Shown here in pieces: positions 16,299-25,019 of a DNA stretch of 64,000 nt. How positions within the stretch are numbered: the stretch's first letter is position 1; each line of letters begins with the position of its first letter. The position numbers and the translations under genes are program-made. The DNA is from Pseudoflavitalea rhizosphaerae (GTDB lineage Bacteria; Bacteroidota; Bacteroidia; Chitinophagales; Chitinophagaceae), in the NCBI RefSeq assembly GCF_003991355.1, contig NZ_RCSU01000014.1, positions 1-64,000 of the forward strand, read 5' to 3'. The notes below the pieces were generated by a model. That model did no database searches and was not told where the DNA came from. It saw nothing but the letters and a program-made list of their open reading frames with translations.

Positions 16299-16416
16299 GT
16301 GCCGCCAATCGCTCGCCTCTGGCGAGTGATTCATATTTGTTCGCCTCCGGCGAACGCCGTGTCGCCGGAGGCGACGGAATAGAAGTCACTCGCGGGGACG
16401 CGAGCGACAGGGCACA
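16299..16416. repeat. Dispersed palindromic element, copy C
   Basis: Same architecture and orientation as copy B but more diverged: outer arms at 16309-16329 and 16387-16408 contain mismatches (CGCGGGGACGCGAG instead of CGCCGGGAGGCGAG). The inner core TTCGCCTCCGGCGAA, then GTCGCCGGAGGCGAC, is intact. It begins five bases after a stop codon, between convergent genes. Confidence 0.85.
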
Positions 16417-16431
16417 GCGAGAGTAATCGTA

Positions 16432-17739
16432 TTAGTCATCATCCTCATCATCCATATTGTCTTTGATCTCATCTGAGATGTACACCAGTAATTTGTCGAT
16501 GCGCTGTGCGTCCATGTCCACCACTTCAAAGCGGAAGCCCTGCCAGTCGAGAGTATCTCCGGTATGCGGGATGCGTTCGAGTTTGTGCAGGATGAAGCCG
16601 GCGAGTGTATCGAATTCCTGTTCACCTTCGTTCATCCATTCTGTTTTCTCGAAATGCGTGAGGAAATCGTAGAATGGGATCTGTCCGTCTACAAGGTAGG
16701 ACCCGTCTTCACGTTCGCGGATCTCATAATCTTCGATATCCATTTGCGGGAGGTCGCCCACGATGGCTTCCAGGATATCGTTCAGTGTGATCATTCCCTG
16801 TAATGTGCCGTATTCGTCCACGATGAAGCAGGCATGGATCTTCTGTTTCTTGAATTTCTCCAGCACGGTATAGGCTGTGATATTTTCGGGAACGAAGAGT
16901 GCCGGTTTCATGATGGCGGCGAAAACGGTCATATCGTTGGTGACGTACATGTCTTTGAGAGATACAACGCCTTTGAGATTATCCAGGCTGCCCTGGCAGA
17001 TAGGGTATATAGAATGTGGTTCACGCAGGATCTTCTCCCGGATTTTCTGTTCGTTGTCTGTTTCATCGAACCAGAGGATATCGCTGCGGTGGGTCATGAT
17101 GCTGGTGATATTGCGGTCCCCCAGGTGGAACACGCGTTCGATGATCTCCTGTTCGGCCTCCTCGATGGTGCCCTGCTCGGTGCCTTCACTAATGATAGCC
17201 TTGATCTCTTCTTCCGTAACCTGGTTATCTTTTGCTTTGATGCCGAAGAGTTTCACCAGCACGTAGGTGCTTTTAGTGAGTAACCAGATAAAGGGATAGG
17301 TGGCGATGCTGATGATGCGCATGGGGCCGGCCACAGTTTTGGCAATGGTCTCGGGTCTTGAGAGGCCGATGCGTTTGGGCAGCAGTTCGCCCAGTACCAG
17401 TGAAAAATAGGTTACGGCCACAACGATGATGGCAGTGGCAAGGCCGCTTGAATATGCTTTGGTGAGTTCGTATTGCTGGAGGAATTCAACCAATCCGGAT
17501 TTCAGTTTTTCGCCGGAGAAAATACCGGTTAGGATACCGATAAGCGTTATACCGATCTGTACGGTGCTCAGAAAAGTGTCGGGATGATTAGCCAGCTTCA
17601 GCGCTTCTTTTGCCCTGCTGTCGCCCTTGTTAGCCTGTGCTTCCAGTCTTGCCTTCCGGGCCGATACCAGGGCGATTTCTGCCATTGAAAATAAACCGTT
17701 CAATAAAATCAATCCCAGTATTATAAATATTTCTCCCAT
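16432..17739 (-). CDS. CNNM/CorC-family membrane protein (hemolysin-like)
   Basis: 435 residues. A DUF21 membrane domain (about 1-190, helices starting IFIILGLILLNGLFSMAEIAL), two CBS domains (about 200-335, including MTHRSDILW and FIVDEYGTLQGMITLNDILEAIVGD) and a C-terminal CorC_HlyC domain (about 345-425, DGSYLVDGQIPFYDF...LAGFILHKLERIPHTGD). The family exports Mg2+ or Co2+ or controls their transport. The tail is a run of Asp/Glu. The PAP2 gene lies eight bases upstream, so they share an operon. Confidence 0.93.
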   Translation of the reverse strand: MGEIFIILGLILLNGLFSMAEIALVSARKARLEAQANKGDSRAKEALKLANHPDTFLSTVQIGITLIGILTGIFSGEKLKSGLVEFLQQYELTKAYSSGLATAIIVVAVTYFSLVLGELLPKRIGLSRPETIAKTVAGPMRIISIATYPFIWLLTKSTYVLVKLFGIKAKDNQVTEEEIKAIISEGTEQGTIEEAEQEIIERVFHLGDRNITSIMTHRSDILWFDETDNEQKIREKILREPHSIYPICQGSLDNLKGVVSLKDMYVTNDMTVFAAIMKPALFVPENITAYTVLEKFKKQKIHACFIVDEYGTLQGMITLNDILEAIVGDLPQMDIEDYEIREREDGSYLVDGQIPFYDFLTHFEKTEWMNEGEQEFDTLAGFILHKLERIPHTGDTLDWQGFRFEVVDMDAQRIDKLLVYISDEIKDNMDDEDDD

Positions 17740-17747
17740 TGCTGGCT

Positions 17748-18359
17748 TTATTTGTCTAAACTAAGCGGACCTACCTGTTTGTTGTACATTTTGCCTGTCA
17801 TATATCCGATTCCGCATCCTATTAATGCCCCACAAAATACATCAAAAGGATAATGTACGCCCACATATATTTGGGTATACCCGATGATAAATGCCCAAAA
17901 GAAGAAAATCCAGGCGATTTTTCCAATCACTGGCCGCAATGTTAAGAAAAAGAACATGGCCTGGGCAAAATGGCTGGTAGCATGGGAGGAGGTGAAACTG
18001 GAGCTCCGGGGGCAATAGCTGATAAAGAATCTTAAAAGTGGCGCTACTTCCATATCCTGGCAGGGGCGGGTACGCATTATGGTCTGTTTGATCACCTGGC
18101 TGCTTAACAGGTCCGCCAGGGCAGCTGTAATGATGACCCCTGCAAACCACCACCAGCCTTTCACTTTGAAGTTCATGGTTACAAACAGCAGGAGGAAAAG
18201 ATAGAGCGGGATCCAGAAAAATGTCTCGCGCATATAGGGGAGAACCGTATCCAAAAACTCATTCCCCCAGGTCTGGTTGATATGGGTGATCAGCCAGGTA
18301 TCTACGGGTTGAATGAGTTGCCAGAATGTTAACGTTAGCTTGCCGGGATCGAAAATCAT
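17748..18359 (-). CDS. PAP2-family phosphatase
   Basis: 203 residues from ATG 18359. Membrane helices enclose the three PAP2 motifs: KQTIMRTRPCQD, SFTSSHATSHFA and YTQIYVGVHYPFDV. The family dephosphorylates undecaprenyl pyrophosphate or phosphatidic acid on the outer face of the inner membrane. A longer frame to 18413 would overlap the divergent neighbour's start; the shorter one follows a TATTTTTG box (minus strand, 18372-18365) by only five bases, suggesting a leaderless mRNA. Confidence 0.9.
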   Translation of the reverse strand: MIFDPGKLTLTFWQLIQPVDTWLITHINQTWGNEFLDTVLPYMRETFFWIPLYLFLLLFVTMNFKVKGWWWFAGVIITAALADLLSSQVIKQTIMRTRPCQDMEVAPLLRFFISYCPRSSSFTSSHATSHFAQAMFFFLTLRPVIGKIAWIFFFWAFIIGYTQIYVGVHYPFDVFCGALIGCGIGYMTGKMYNKQVGPLSLDK

Positions 18360-18404
18360 AGCTACAAAAATAAAAACTATAATTTTAGCGCCTATTTTCT
18401 TTCT

Positions 18405-20411
18405 ATGAAACAATTAATCAGCCGGTTGCCGGCCCTGATCCGTTGGATTTTGAGTATCGGGCTCATCTATTTTGTACTGTTCACGGTAATGCGTCTGGGA
18501 CTGTACCTGTTCTTCAATAAGCAGGGTTATGGTCCTGGCCAGCTTACGGATGCTTTCTTCCTCGGCGCCCGCTACGATCTCCGGATCATTTCCCTGGTGC
18601 TGCTGATACTGCTGGTACTTGGCAGTACGCCCTGGTTACATCCTTTCAAAAGCAGTTTCGGGAAGAAATGGTGGAACCTGGTCCTGAGTATCCTAACGTT
18701 TATCATATTATTCTTTTTTGTAGTGGACTTTGCTCATTATGCTTACCTGGTGCAGCGCCTCAATGCCAGTGTGCTCAATTACCTGGAAGATGCCGGCATC
18801 AGCACCAGTATGGTCTGGCAAAGTTATCCGGTGATCAGGCTGGTACTTGGCCTGGCCATCTGCACCTGGTTCATCGTCTGGCTGATCCGCCGTTCCTGGC
18901 GCAGGATCCAGGCAAGTCCAAAACAAGTAAGCAAGCGTATTCGCATTACCAGCTTTGTGGTTTGCTTTCTGATTTTCGGCTTTTTCATGTTTGGTAAGTT
19001 CAGCCAGTACCCGCTTCGCTGGAGCGATGCATTTGCACTGGGCAGCGATTACAAAGCCAATGTTTCGCTCAATCCCTTCGAGTCATTTTTCAATACGCTC
19101 AAGTTCCGGGGAAATAAGTTCGATAAGAAAAAAGTGGAAGAGTTCTTCCCGGTGATCAAAGAGTATTACAATCTCGATCCCAATACTGCTTCCCTGAACT
19201 TTGAAAGGGTAGTGGCTCCACGCGCAGGCGCCATCAATACCCAACCGAATATCGTGCTGGTGATCTGTGAGTCCTTCAGCGGATACAAGAGCTCCATGTG
19301 GGGCAACCCGCTCAACACCACGCCGTTCTTCGACAGCATCAGCAGGAACGGTATCTTCTTCGACAATTGTTTCACGCCTACTTATGGTACAGCACGCGGT
19401 ATCTGGGCCACGCTGACGGGAATGCCCGATGTGGAAATGCCGAAGACCGCCAGCCGCAACCCGGCAGCGGTAGACCAGCATATCATCATCAACGATTTCA
19501 CCAATTACGAAAAATTCTATTTTATCGGCGGCAGTACCAGCTGGGCCAATATGCGTGGCCTGCTCACCAATAATATCAATAATCTGCATCTCTATGAACA
19601 GGATGATTGGGATGCACCCAAGATAGACGTATGGGGCATCAGCGATAAGAACCTCTTCCTGGAATCCAACAAGCTGATGGCGCAACAAACCAAACCTTTC
19701 TTTGCTGTGATCCAGACGGCAGATAACCATCGTCCTTACACGATCCCTGAAGAAGACCAGCAAGAATTCAAAAAGATCGATGTGCCGCAGGATTCGCTCC
19801 GCAAATATGGATTCGAAACATTACCTGAAGTGAATGCATTCCGCTATACGGATTACTGTTTCCAGAAATTCATGGAAGCGGCATCGAAAGAAAAATATTT
19901 CGACAATACCATTTTCGTTTTCATCGGCGATCACGGCATTCCCGGCAATGCAGGAGCAATGTTCCCCGATGCCTGGACAGAGCAGCGCTTGACCGCGGAG
20001 CATGTGCCCTTGTTGTTCTATGCGCCCAGGCTGATCCAGCCGCGCCGGCTCAATAATGTCTGTTCTCAAATGGATGTGCTGCCCACCATCGCGGGACTTA
20101 CCAATACCACTTATATCAACAGTTCACTGGGAAAAGATTTGCTGGATACCACATCAAAACATTTCGCGTTTATCTTTGACCCGGACAATAGTATGGCAGG
20201 TGTGGTGAAAGGAGATTATTTTTACCGAACACAATTAAAAACGAAAAAAGAAGAATTCGTGTCTGTGGTGAACAACGATAAGCCTGGTAACGATTCATCC
20301 GCAATTGCTGCAAAGGAACAGATGCGATTGCTGACCCAGGCGATCTATGAGTCTGCAAAATATTTGTTGCTGAACAATAAGAAGAAGTTGCCGCAACAAC
20401 CGCAACAATGA
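18405..20411 (+). CDS. LTA synthase-like sulfatase-fold transferase
   Basis: 668 residues. Five membrane helices in the first about 205 residues, then an extracytoplasmic alkaline-phosphatase-fold domain: NIVLVICESFSGY (metal ligand E289), TPTYGTARG (nucleophile T329), then FVFIGDHGIPG (Asp and His ligands). This is the LtaS/OpgB layout: transfer of phosphoglycerol or phosphoethanolamine to an envelope glycan or lipid. Gram-negative bacteria lack LTA, so the acceptor is unknown. Repeat copy D follows the stop codon. Confidence 0.9.
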   Translation: MKQLISRLPALIRWILSIGLIYFVLFTVMRLGLYLFFNKQGYGPGQLTDAFFLGARYDLRIISLVLLILLVLGSTPWLHPFKSSFGKKWWNLVLSILTFIILFFFVVDFAHYAYLVQRLNASVLNYLEDAGISTSMVWQSYPVIRLVLGLAICTWFIVWLIRRSWRRIQASPKQVSKRIRITSFVVCFLIFGFFMFGKFSQYPLRWSDAFALGSDYKANVSLNPFESFFNTLKFRGNKFDKKKVEEFFPVIKEYYNLDPNTASLNFERVVAPRAGAINTQPNIVLVICESFSGYKSSMWGNPLNTTPFFDSISRNGIFFDNCFTPTYGTARGIWATLTGMPDVEMPKTASRNPAAVDQHIIINDFTNYEKFYFIGGSTSWANMRGLLTNNINNLHLYEQDDWDAPKIDVWGISDKNLFLESNKLMAQQTKPFFAVIQTADNHRPYTIPEEDQQEFKKIDVPQDSLRKYGFETLPEVNAFRYTDYCFQKFMEAASKEKYFDNTIFVFIGDHGIPGNAGAMFPDAWTEQRLTAEHVPLLFYAPRLIQPRRLNNVCSQMDVLPTIAGLTNTTYINSSLGKDLLDTTSKHFAFIFDPDNSMAGVVKGDYFYRTQLKTKKEEFVSVVNNDKPGNDSSAIAAKEQMRLLTQAIYESAKYLLLNNKKKLPQQPQQ

Positions 20412-20426
20412 TACCACCGCAGGGTT

Positions 20427-20480
20427 CCCAAGCGCTCGCCTCCGGCGAACACTGCGTCGCCGGAGGCGAGCGACTGGCAC
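20427..20480. repeat. Dispersed palindromic element, short copy D
   Basis: A reduced form: GCGCTCGCCTCCGGCG (20432-20447), loop AACACTGCGT, then CGCCGGAGGCGAGCG (20458-20472) and ACTGGCAC. Outer arm halves are joined directly to the inner core, as expected from loss of the two spacers. It lies between two co-directional genes. Confidence 0.85.
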
Positions 20481-20521
20481 ATCCTGATCCAATCCTGTGT
20501 ACCGCCCTAAACAAACCTTGT

Positions 20522-22600
20522 ATGAGAACAGGAATTTCCAGATTGTTTTTACTGATCTTGTTTGCAGCCTGTAATGGCCCGGACAAACCTGCCGGGACCT
20601 TGCTTGCCGATAATAAGCCTGCACCCTGCAATTCACCGCGCAGGATCACCACCATCACCAAAGAAGATGTGTATGACCTTTCCGGTTATGCGCATATTGC
20701 ACGTGTAAGCCCTTTCAATCTTTTTGATGAAGCAAGCGTCTCCGATCCAAAAGAAAAATTCGGGACAGAATTTCCGAAAACATCTCCCCATCCCACTAAA
20801 GGTGTGAATTTATATTTCAAAGATGGCGGCAGTAGAATAGTAGTTGACCTTCGCGCACCGCACAAGGTATCGGAGATCTGTCTCTATGATCGCTCCCATT
20901 TATCAGACAGCGTTTGGATCTACACGGGCACCATGCGCAACTGGAAACTCAAAGCTGCCTTCACTACCAGGGGCAATTCCGGTTTCTGGGGCTGGCGCAG
21001 TTTCAATATCAGCGACAGTACACAGTACCTGATGTTTCGCTTCAGTAGTCCTGATGCCGTTATCACCGAAGCGGCCGTATATGGATGCCCGTTAGCTGCC
21101 CTGGAACCTTTGCCGCCTGCGGAATACACCGGCCCCCGTCTGGAACCTAAAATGATGAAGGAGTTCCTCGGCGTCAATTGCTACCAGGGCACAGACATAC
21201 GCTGGATGAAACCATTTTACTATTCGCGCATGTACACCAGTATCAGCAGGATCGATGTAGATACAGTAGACAACTGGCCCAACATAAAATATTATATCAC
21301 GCCAAACGGCTGGTGGAACAACGGCTCCGGCGATTACGTGATGTATGCAGATAGTATCACCCGCGATGTTGGCAACAAGATCTGGTACGCGTATCTCGGC
21401 GTTCCGAAATGGATGGAGTTGAAAGGAATGTGGAACGAAGACAGGCCTGTTACCAAAATAGGCATGGACCCTGAAGATCCCATGAGCTACGAACGTCACG
21501 CCAATATGATGTGGACGATGGCCGCCTGTTACGGCACCACCAAAGTGGATACCAACCTCATTCAATCGGTAGAACCGCATCGTTTCTCAGGCCGCAATCT
21601 CATGACTATCTACGAGAACGGCAATGAAACCGACGCAGCCTGGGGCGGCAATAAATATTGCAATCCCGTTGCCTACTTCGCGCAAAGTACAGCCGATTAC
21701 GATGGCAATGAAGGAAAGATGGGAAAAACATTCGGCATCAAGAACGCCGATCCTAACAGCAACCTCATGCTTGCAGGATTCACCTCGTTTGATGTAGACA
21801 GGCTACGCGTGCTGCAATTCCTCTGTAAGACCATGCGGGACGACAAACAGTTCCTCTGGAATGGCGGCATTCAATATCATTACTATTCCAGCAACGGCAA
21901 AGGCGATCACCCCACGGATATTTTCACCAGCGCCACTGCAGGCATCACACCGGAAGAAGATTCCCTCCGTCAGAAAATGGTGAAGGCCCGCAACGAGACC
22001 TATCGCCTGCAACCCAATGTAGAATGCATTCTCGGGGAATACGGTTATGATAAGAGCCGCGCCAGCAAAGTATCTGCACCACTCGTTCCCGGTTACAGCC
22101 AGTCTGAAAGCCAGGGCCTCATGCTGCTCCGCGCCATCAATCTCATTGCCTTCTCCGGTTTCGACCGTTACATCATTTACTGGATCAAAGATGATACAGA
22201 TGAGAACGATCCCGGGCTCTTCATCACCAGCGGACTGCTGCGTCAAAAAGGTGATTTCATTTTCTTCCCATATCCTGCCTGGTATTATATCAACAGCCTG
22301 GTGCACCATCTCGGCAATTATGTTCCTGAGAAGATCGTGCAGGAAAAAGGCGATGTGTGGATCTACAAATACCGTAATAAGATCGCTCCCGATTCGGCTG
22401 CTTATTTCATTTATTGCCCAACACGCAGCGGGAAAAAAGTGAACAACTATACATTGCACACCGGTGGGGTGGGAGCTTCTGTGCTTTCCTTCAAAGACCA
22501 GCTCGCTGAAGGTATAATGGAGCCTTTGCCCGTTCAAAACGGAACAGTGCGCCTGGATGTAGGCGAAGCGCCGAAACTGGTGTTCGTAAAAGAAAAATAG
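20522..22600 (+). CDS. Glycoside-hydrolase-like lipoprotein
   Basis: 692 residues. The signal ends in a lipobox (LLILFAAC, Cys near 17). Residues about 40-215 resemble a discoidin/galactose-binding module (KVSEICLYDRSH, NWKLKAAFTTRGNSGFWGW). The rest reads as a TIM-barrel glycosidase with NVECILGEYGYDKS (candidate nucleophile Glu) and TIYENGNETDA (candidate acid/base Glu), then a beta-sandwich tail. It is close in style to GH39/GH30-like proteins, but I cannot assign a family. ATG 20522 is chosen because it opens the signal peptide; a frame open to 20408 runs through repeat copy D. Ends flush against the convergent methyltransferase stop. Confidence 0.8.
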   Translation: MRTGISRLFLLILFAACNGPDKPAGTLLADNKPAPCNSPRRITTITKEDVYDLSGYAHIARVSPFNLFDEASVSDPKEKFGTEFPKTSPHPTKGVNLYFKDGGSRIVVDLRAPHKVSEICLYDRSHLSDSVWIYTGTMRNWKLKAAFTTRGNSGFWGWRSFNISDSTQYLMFRFSSPDAVITEAAVYGCPLAALEPLPPAEYTGPRLEPKMMKEFLGVNCYQGTDIRWMKPFYYSRMYTSISRIDVDTVDNWPNIKYYITPNGWWNNGSGDYVMYADSITRDVGNKIWYAYLGVPKWMELKGMWNEDRPVTKIGMDPEDPMSYERHANMMWTMAACYGTTKVDTNLIQSVEPHRFSGRNLMTIYENGNETDAAWGGNKYCNPVAYFAQSTADYDGNEGKMGKTFGIKNADPNSNLMLAGFTSFDVDRLRVLQFLCKTMRDDKQFLWNGGIQYHYYSSNGKGDHPTDIFTSATAGITPEEDSLRQKMVKARNETYRLQPNVECILGEYGYDKSRASKVSAPLVPGYSQSESQGLMLLRAINLIAFSGFDRYIIYWIKDDTDENDPGLFITSGLLRQKGDFIFFPYPAWYYINSLVHHLGNYVPEKIVQEKGDVWIYKYRNKIAPDSAAYFIYCPTRSGKKVNNYTLHTGGVGASVLSFKDQLAEGIMEPLPVQNGTVRLDVGEAPKLVFVKEK

Positions 22601-23356
22601 TTACTGCTTTTTCGCCACCATGATCAGTCGGGGAGAATTTTGCTGATCATACTGGTTCAAATGATAGTCGCCAAACACCTGCACGATCTCCAATTGATGG
22701 GAGGCGAACATTCCCCTGAAATGCTCCAGTGTGAACCTGGCTACTTTCTCACCAAAGATGAGTGGTTCCTGTTGTGCGGGATCATGCACTTCTATCTTCT
22801 TGTAAAAATGTGATTCATCAAACCAGCGGGTAATGAAATAGTTCACATTGCCAAGTTCGATCTCCTGCTGATGCACCAGTTGCGATTCAGCATACTGCAC
22901 ATTCAGATAATCCATCACCAGGGCGCCACCGGGGCGGAGGCTCTGCGCAAAACTGCAGATGGAATTGTTGTGTTCAATGTCAGTATTGAAATAACCGAAG
23001 CTGGTGAAGAAGTTGAAAACGTAATCGAAATAATTCAGGCGGAAAGGATCGCGCATATCATGACGGAAAAAATGGAGGTTCTTCAGCTCATGCCGGCTTG
23101 CTGCTTCGATGCTTTCTGCTGCGAGGTCTGTACCGGTTACATCATAGCCTTTGCCGGCGAGTTGAAGGGAATGTCTCCCACGGCCGCAGGCTGCATCCAG
23201 CATCCGGGCATGGGCAGCAGGTTGTAAAAAATCGAGCAAACGATTGATAAACTGCGCGGCTTCCGTGTGATCGCGCTGAAAATACAATTGATGATAATAG
23301 GGCGAATTGAACCAATCCTTGAACCAGTTTGGTTTTACAGGGGTGAAGCTCAGCAT
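22601..23356 (-). CDS. Class I SAM-dependent methyltransferase
   Basis: 251 residues. Motif I ARMLDAACGRGRHSLQLAGKGYDVTGTD, motif II HDMRDPFRLNYFDYVFNFFTSFGYF and ALVMDYLNVQY give a Rossmann methyltransferase; the C-terminal half has a beta-rich region (YKKIEVHDPAQQEPLIFGEKVARFTLEHF). Substrate unknown. ATG 23356 is used; a frame open to 23572 would overlap the divergent gene and its promoter. A TATTTTTG box (minus, 23372-23365) lies eight bases before this start. Confidence 0.88.
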   Translation of the reverse strand: MLSFTPVKPNWFKDWFNSPYYHQLYFQRDHTEAAQFINRLLDFLQPAAHARMLDAACGRGRHSLQLAGKGYDVTGTDLAAESIEAASRHELKNLHFFRHDMRDPFRLNYFDYVFNFFTSFGYFNTDIEHNNSICSFAQSLRPGGALVMDYLNVQYAESQLVHQQEIELGNVNYFITRWFDESHFYKKIEVHDPAQQEPLIFGEKVARFTLEHFRGMFASHQLEIVQVFGDYHLNQYDQQNSPRLIMVAKKQ

Positions 23357-23451
23357 AATGGCCGCAAAAATAGGGAAGCAGGTCCAATTTCCGGTGGCCG
23401 TTTGTGGGTAAAATACCCGAAACTGGTTATTCTTCCATCCGTCTAAACACT

Positions 23452-23459
23452 TACTTTTG
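23452..23459 (+). promoter_or_regulatory. -7 box before the phosphohexomutase gene
   Basis: TACTTTTG matches the consensus and lies 21 bases before the GTG start. No clear -33 TTTG at 19-21 bases upstream. Confidence 0.5.
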
Positions 23460-23480
23460 TAGCCGTTAAACTTTGAAACG

Positions 23481-24863
23481 GTGGCATTGATAAAAAGTAT
23501 ATCAGGAATCCGCGGAACCATTGGAGGAACCCCCGGCGATAATCTTACTCCCCTCGACATTGTAAAATTCACTGCAGCCTATGGCAGTTGGATCCTCAGT
23601 AAAGAGGAATTGCCCAGGAAGATCGTGATCGGTCGTGATGGCCGGATCAGCGGCTCTATGGTGCAGCAACTCATTGTGAATACACTGATCGGCATGGGAA
23701 TCGATGTGGTGGATACCGGACTGTCTACCACACCCACCGTTGAGATGGCTGTTGTTTGGGAAAATGCAGGAGGTGGTATCATCATCACTGCCAGTCATAA
23801 TCCCAAAGAATGGAATGCACTGAAACTCCTCAACAATATCGGGGAGTTCATCAGTGGTGAAGATGGAGCCATCATACTGGAGACTGCCGCCAAAGAGGAT
23901 TTCAAGTTTGCGAACGTTGATAAGCTCGGTGAATATACCGTTAACGATACCACGCTGCAGAGACATATCGATACTATCGTTGATTACCCGCTGGTGGATG
24001 TAAAGGCCATTAAAGAGAAAGGTTACAAGGTAGTAGTGGATGTGGTCAATTCAACAGGCGCACTCGTGCTGCCCGGACTGCTTAAAGCGCTGGGCGTAGC
24101 TGAAGTGATCCTGCTGAATGGAGAGGTAACCGGCAAGTTCGCACACAATCCTGAACCACTTCCTGAAAACCTCACTGAGCTGGCGAATGCTGTAAGGCAT
24201 CATCGTGCAGACATGGGTATTGCGGTTGATCCGGATGTTGACAGGCTCTGTTTCGTTTGTGAAGATGGAAGCATGTTCGGTGAAGAATATACGCTGGTGG
24301 CTGTGGCTGATTATGTGCTGAGCAAGAGACCAGGCAACACCGTGAGCAATATGAGCAGCACCAAGGCGCTGAAAGAGATCACCATCAGCAGGGGAGGAGA
24401 ATATTTCCCTTCGGCAGTAGGCGAAGTGAATGTGGTGAAGAAAATGAAAGAGAAGAATGCAGTGATCGGTGGCGAAGGCAATGGCGGCATCATTGTGCCT
24501 GATCTGCATTATGGAAGGGATGCCCTCATCGGTATCGGGCTCTTCCTGAGTGCGCTGGCTGCCCATAAGAATGGCATCAAATCTTTCCGGGCCAAATATC
24601 CCGATTATTTCATCTCCAAGAATAAGATCGAGCTCACTAATGGCATTGACCTCAAAGCCATCTTCGAACATATCAAAAAGAAATACAAGAACCAGCCGAT
24701 CAATACGGAAGACGGACTGAAGATCGAATTCGATTCCGATTGGGTGCATCTTCGTTCCTCCAATACGGAACCCATCATCCGCATCTATGCCGAAAGCAAC
24801 TTCGAAACCACGGCGAATAATATCGCTTTGCGCCTGATGCAGGACATAAGGGAGTCGATTTAA
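23481..24863 (+). CDS. glmM: Phosphoglucosamine mutase / phosphohexomutase
   Basis: 460 residues from a GTG start. All four alpha-D-phosphohexomutase signatures are present: active-site Ser S105 in ITASHNPKEWNALK, metal loop DPDVDRL, sugar-binding GGEGNGG and phosphate-binding RSSNTEPIIRIYAES. The N-terminus SISGIRGTIGG fits Bacteroidota proteins annotated GlmM, which make GlcN-1-P for UDP-GlcNAc; phosphomannomutase or phosphoglucomutase activity cannot be excluded. Alone, with 156 bases before the next gene. Confidence 0.9.
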   Translation: MALIKSISGIRGTIGGTPGDNLTPLDIVKFTAAYGSWILSKEELPRKIVIGRDGRISGSMVQQLIVNTLIGMGIDVVDTGLSTTPTVEMAVVWENAGGGIIITASHNPKEWNALKLLNNIGEFISGEDGAIILETAAKEDFKFANVDKLGEYTVNDTTLQRHIDTIVDYPLVDVKAIKEKGYKVVVDVVNSTGALVLPGLLKALGVAEVILLNGEVTGKFAHNPEPLPENLTELANAVRHHRADMGIAVDPDVDRLCFVCEDGSMFGEEYTLVAVADYVLSKRPGNTVSNMSSTKALKEITISRGGEYFPSAVGEVNVVKKMKEKNAVIGGEGNGGIIVPDLHYGRDALIGIGLFLSALAAHKNGIKSFRAKYPDYFISKNKIELTNGIDLKAIFEHIKKKYKNQPINTEDGLKIEFDSDWVHLRSSNTEPIIRIYAESNFETTANNIALRLMQDIRESI

Positions 24864-25019
24864 GCATTTTAATGTAGCTGTTACACTGTTTTATACCGGG
24901 GTTTTTCCTGTTCGTCATGTCCTTGCCCCGAATAAGCGTTGATATGATTTTTTTCCGGAAATTTGCGCCGGAAATGTCCAAATGCAGTTTGCAGGGGCAT
25001 TTTCAATAAATCTCTTGTC

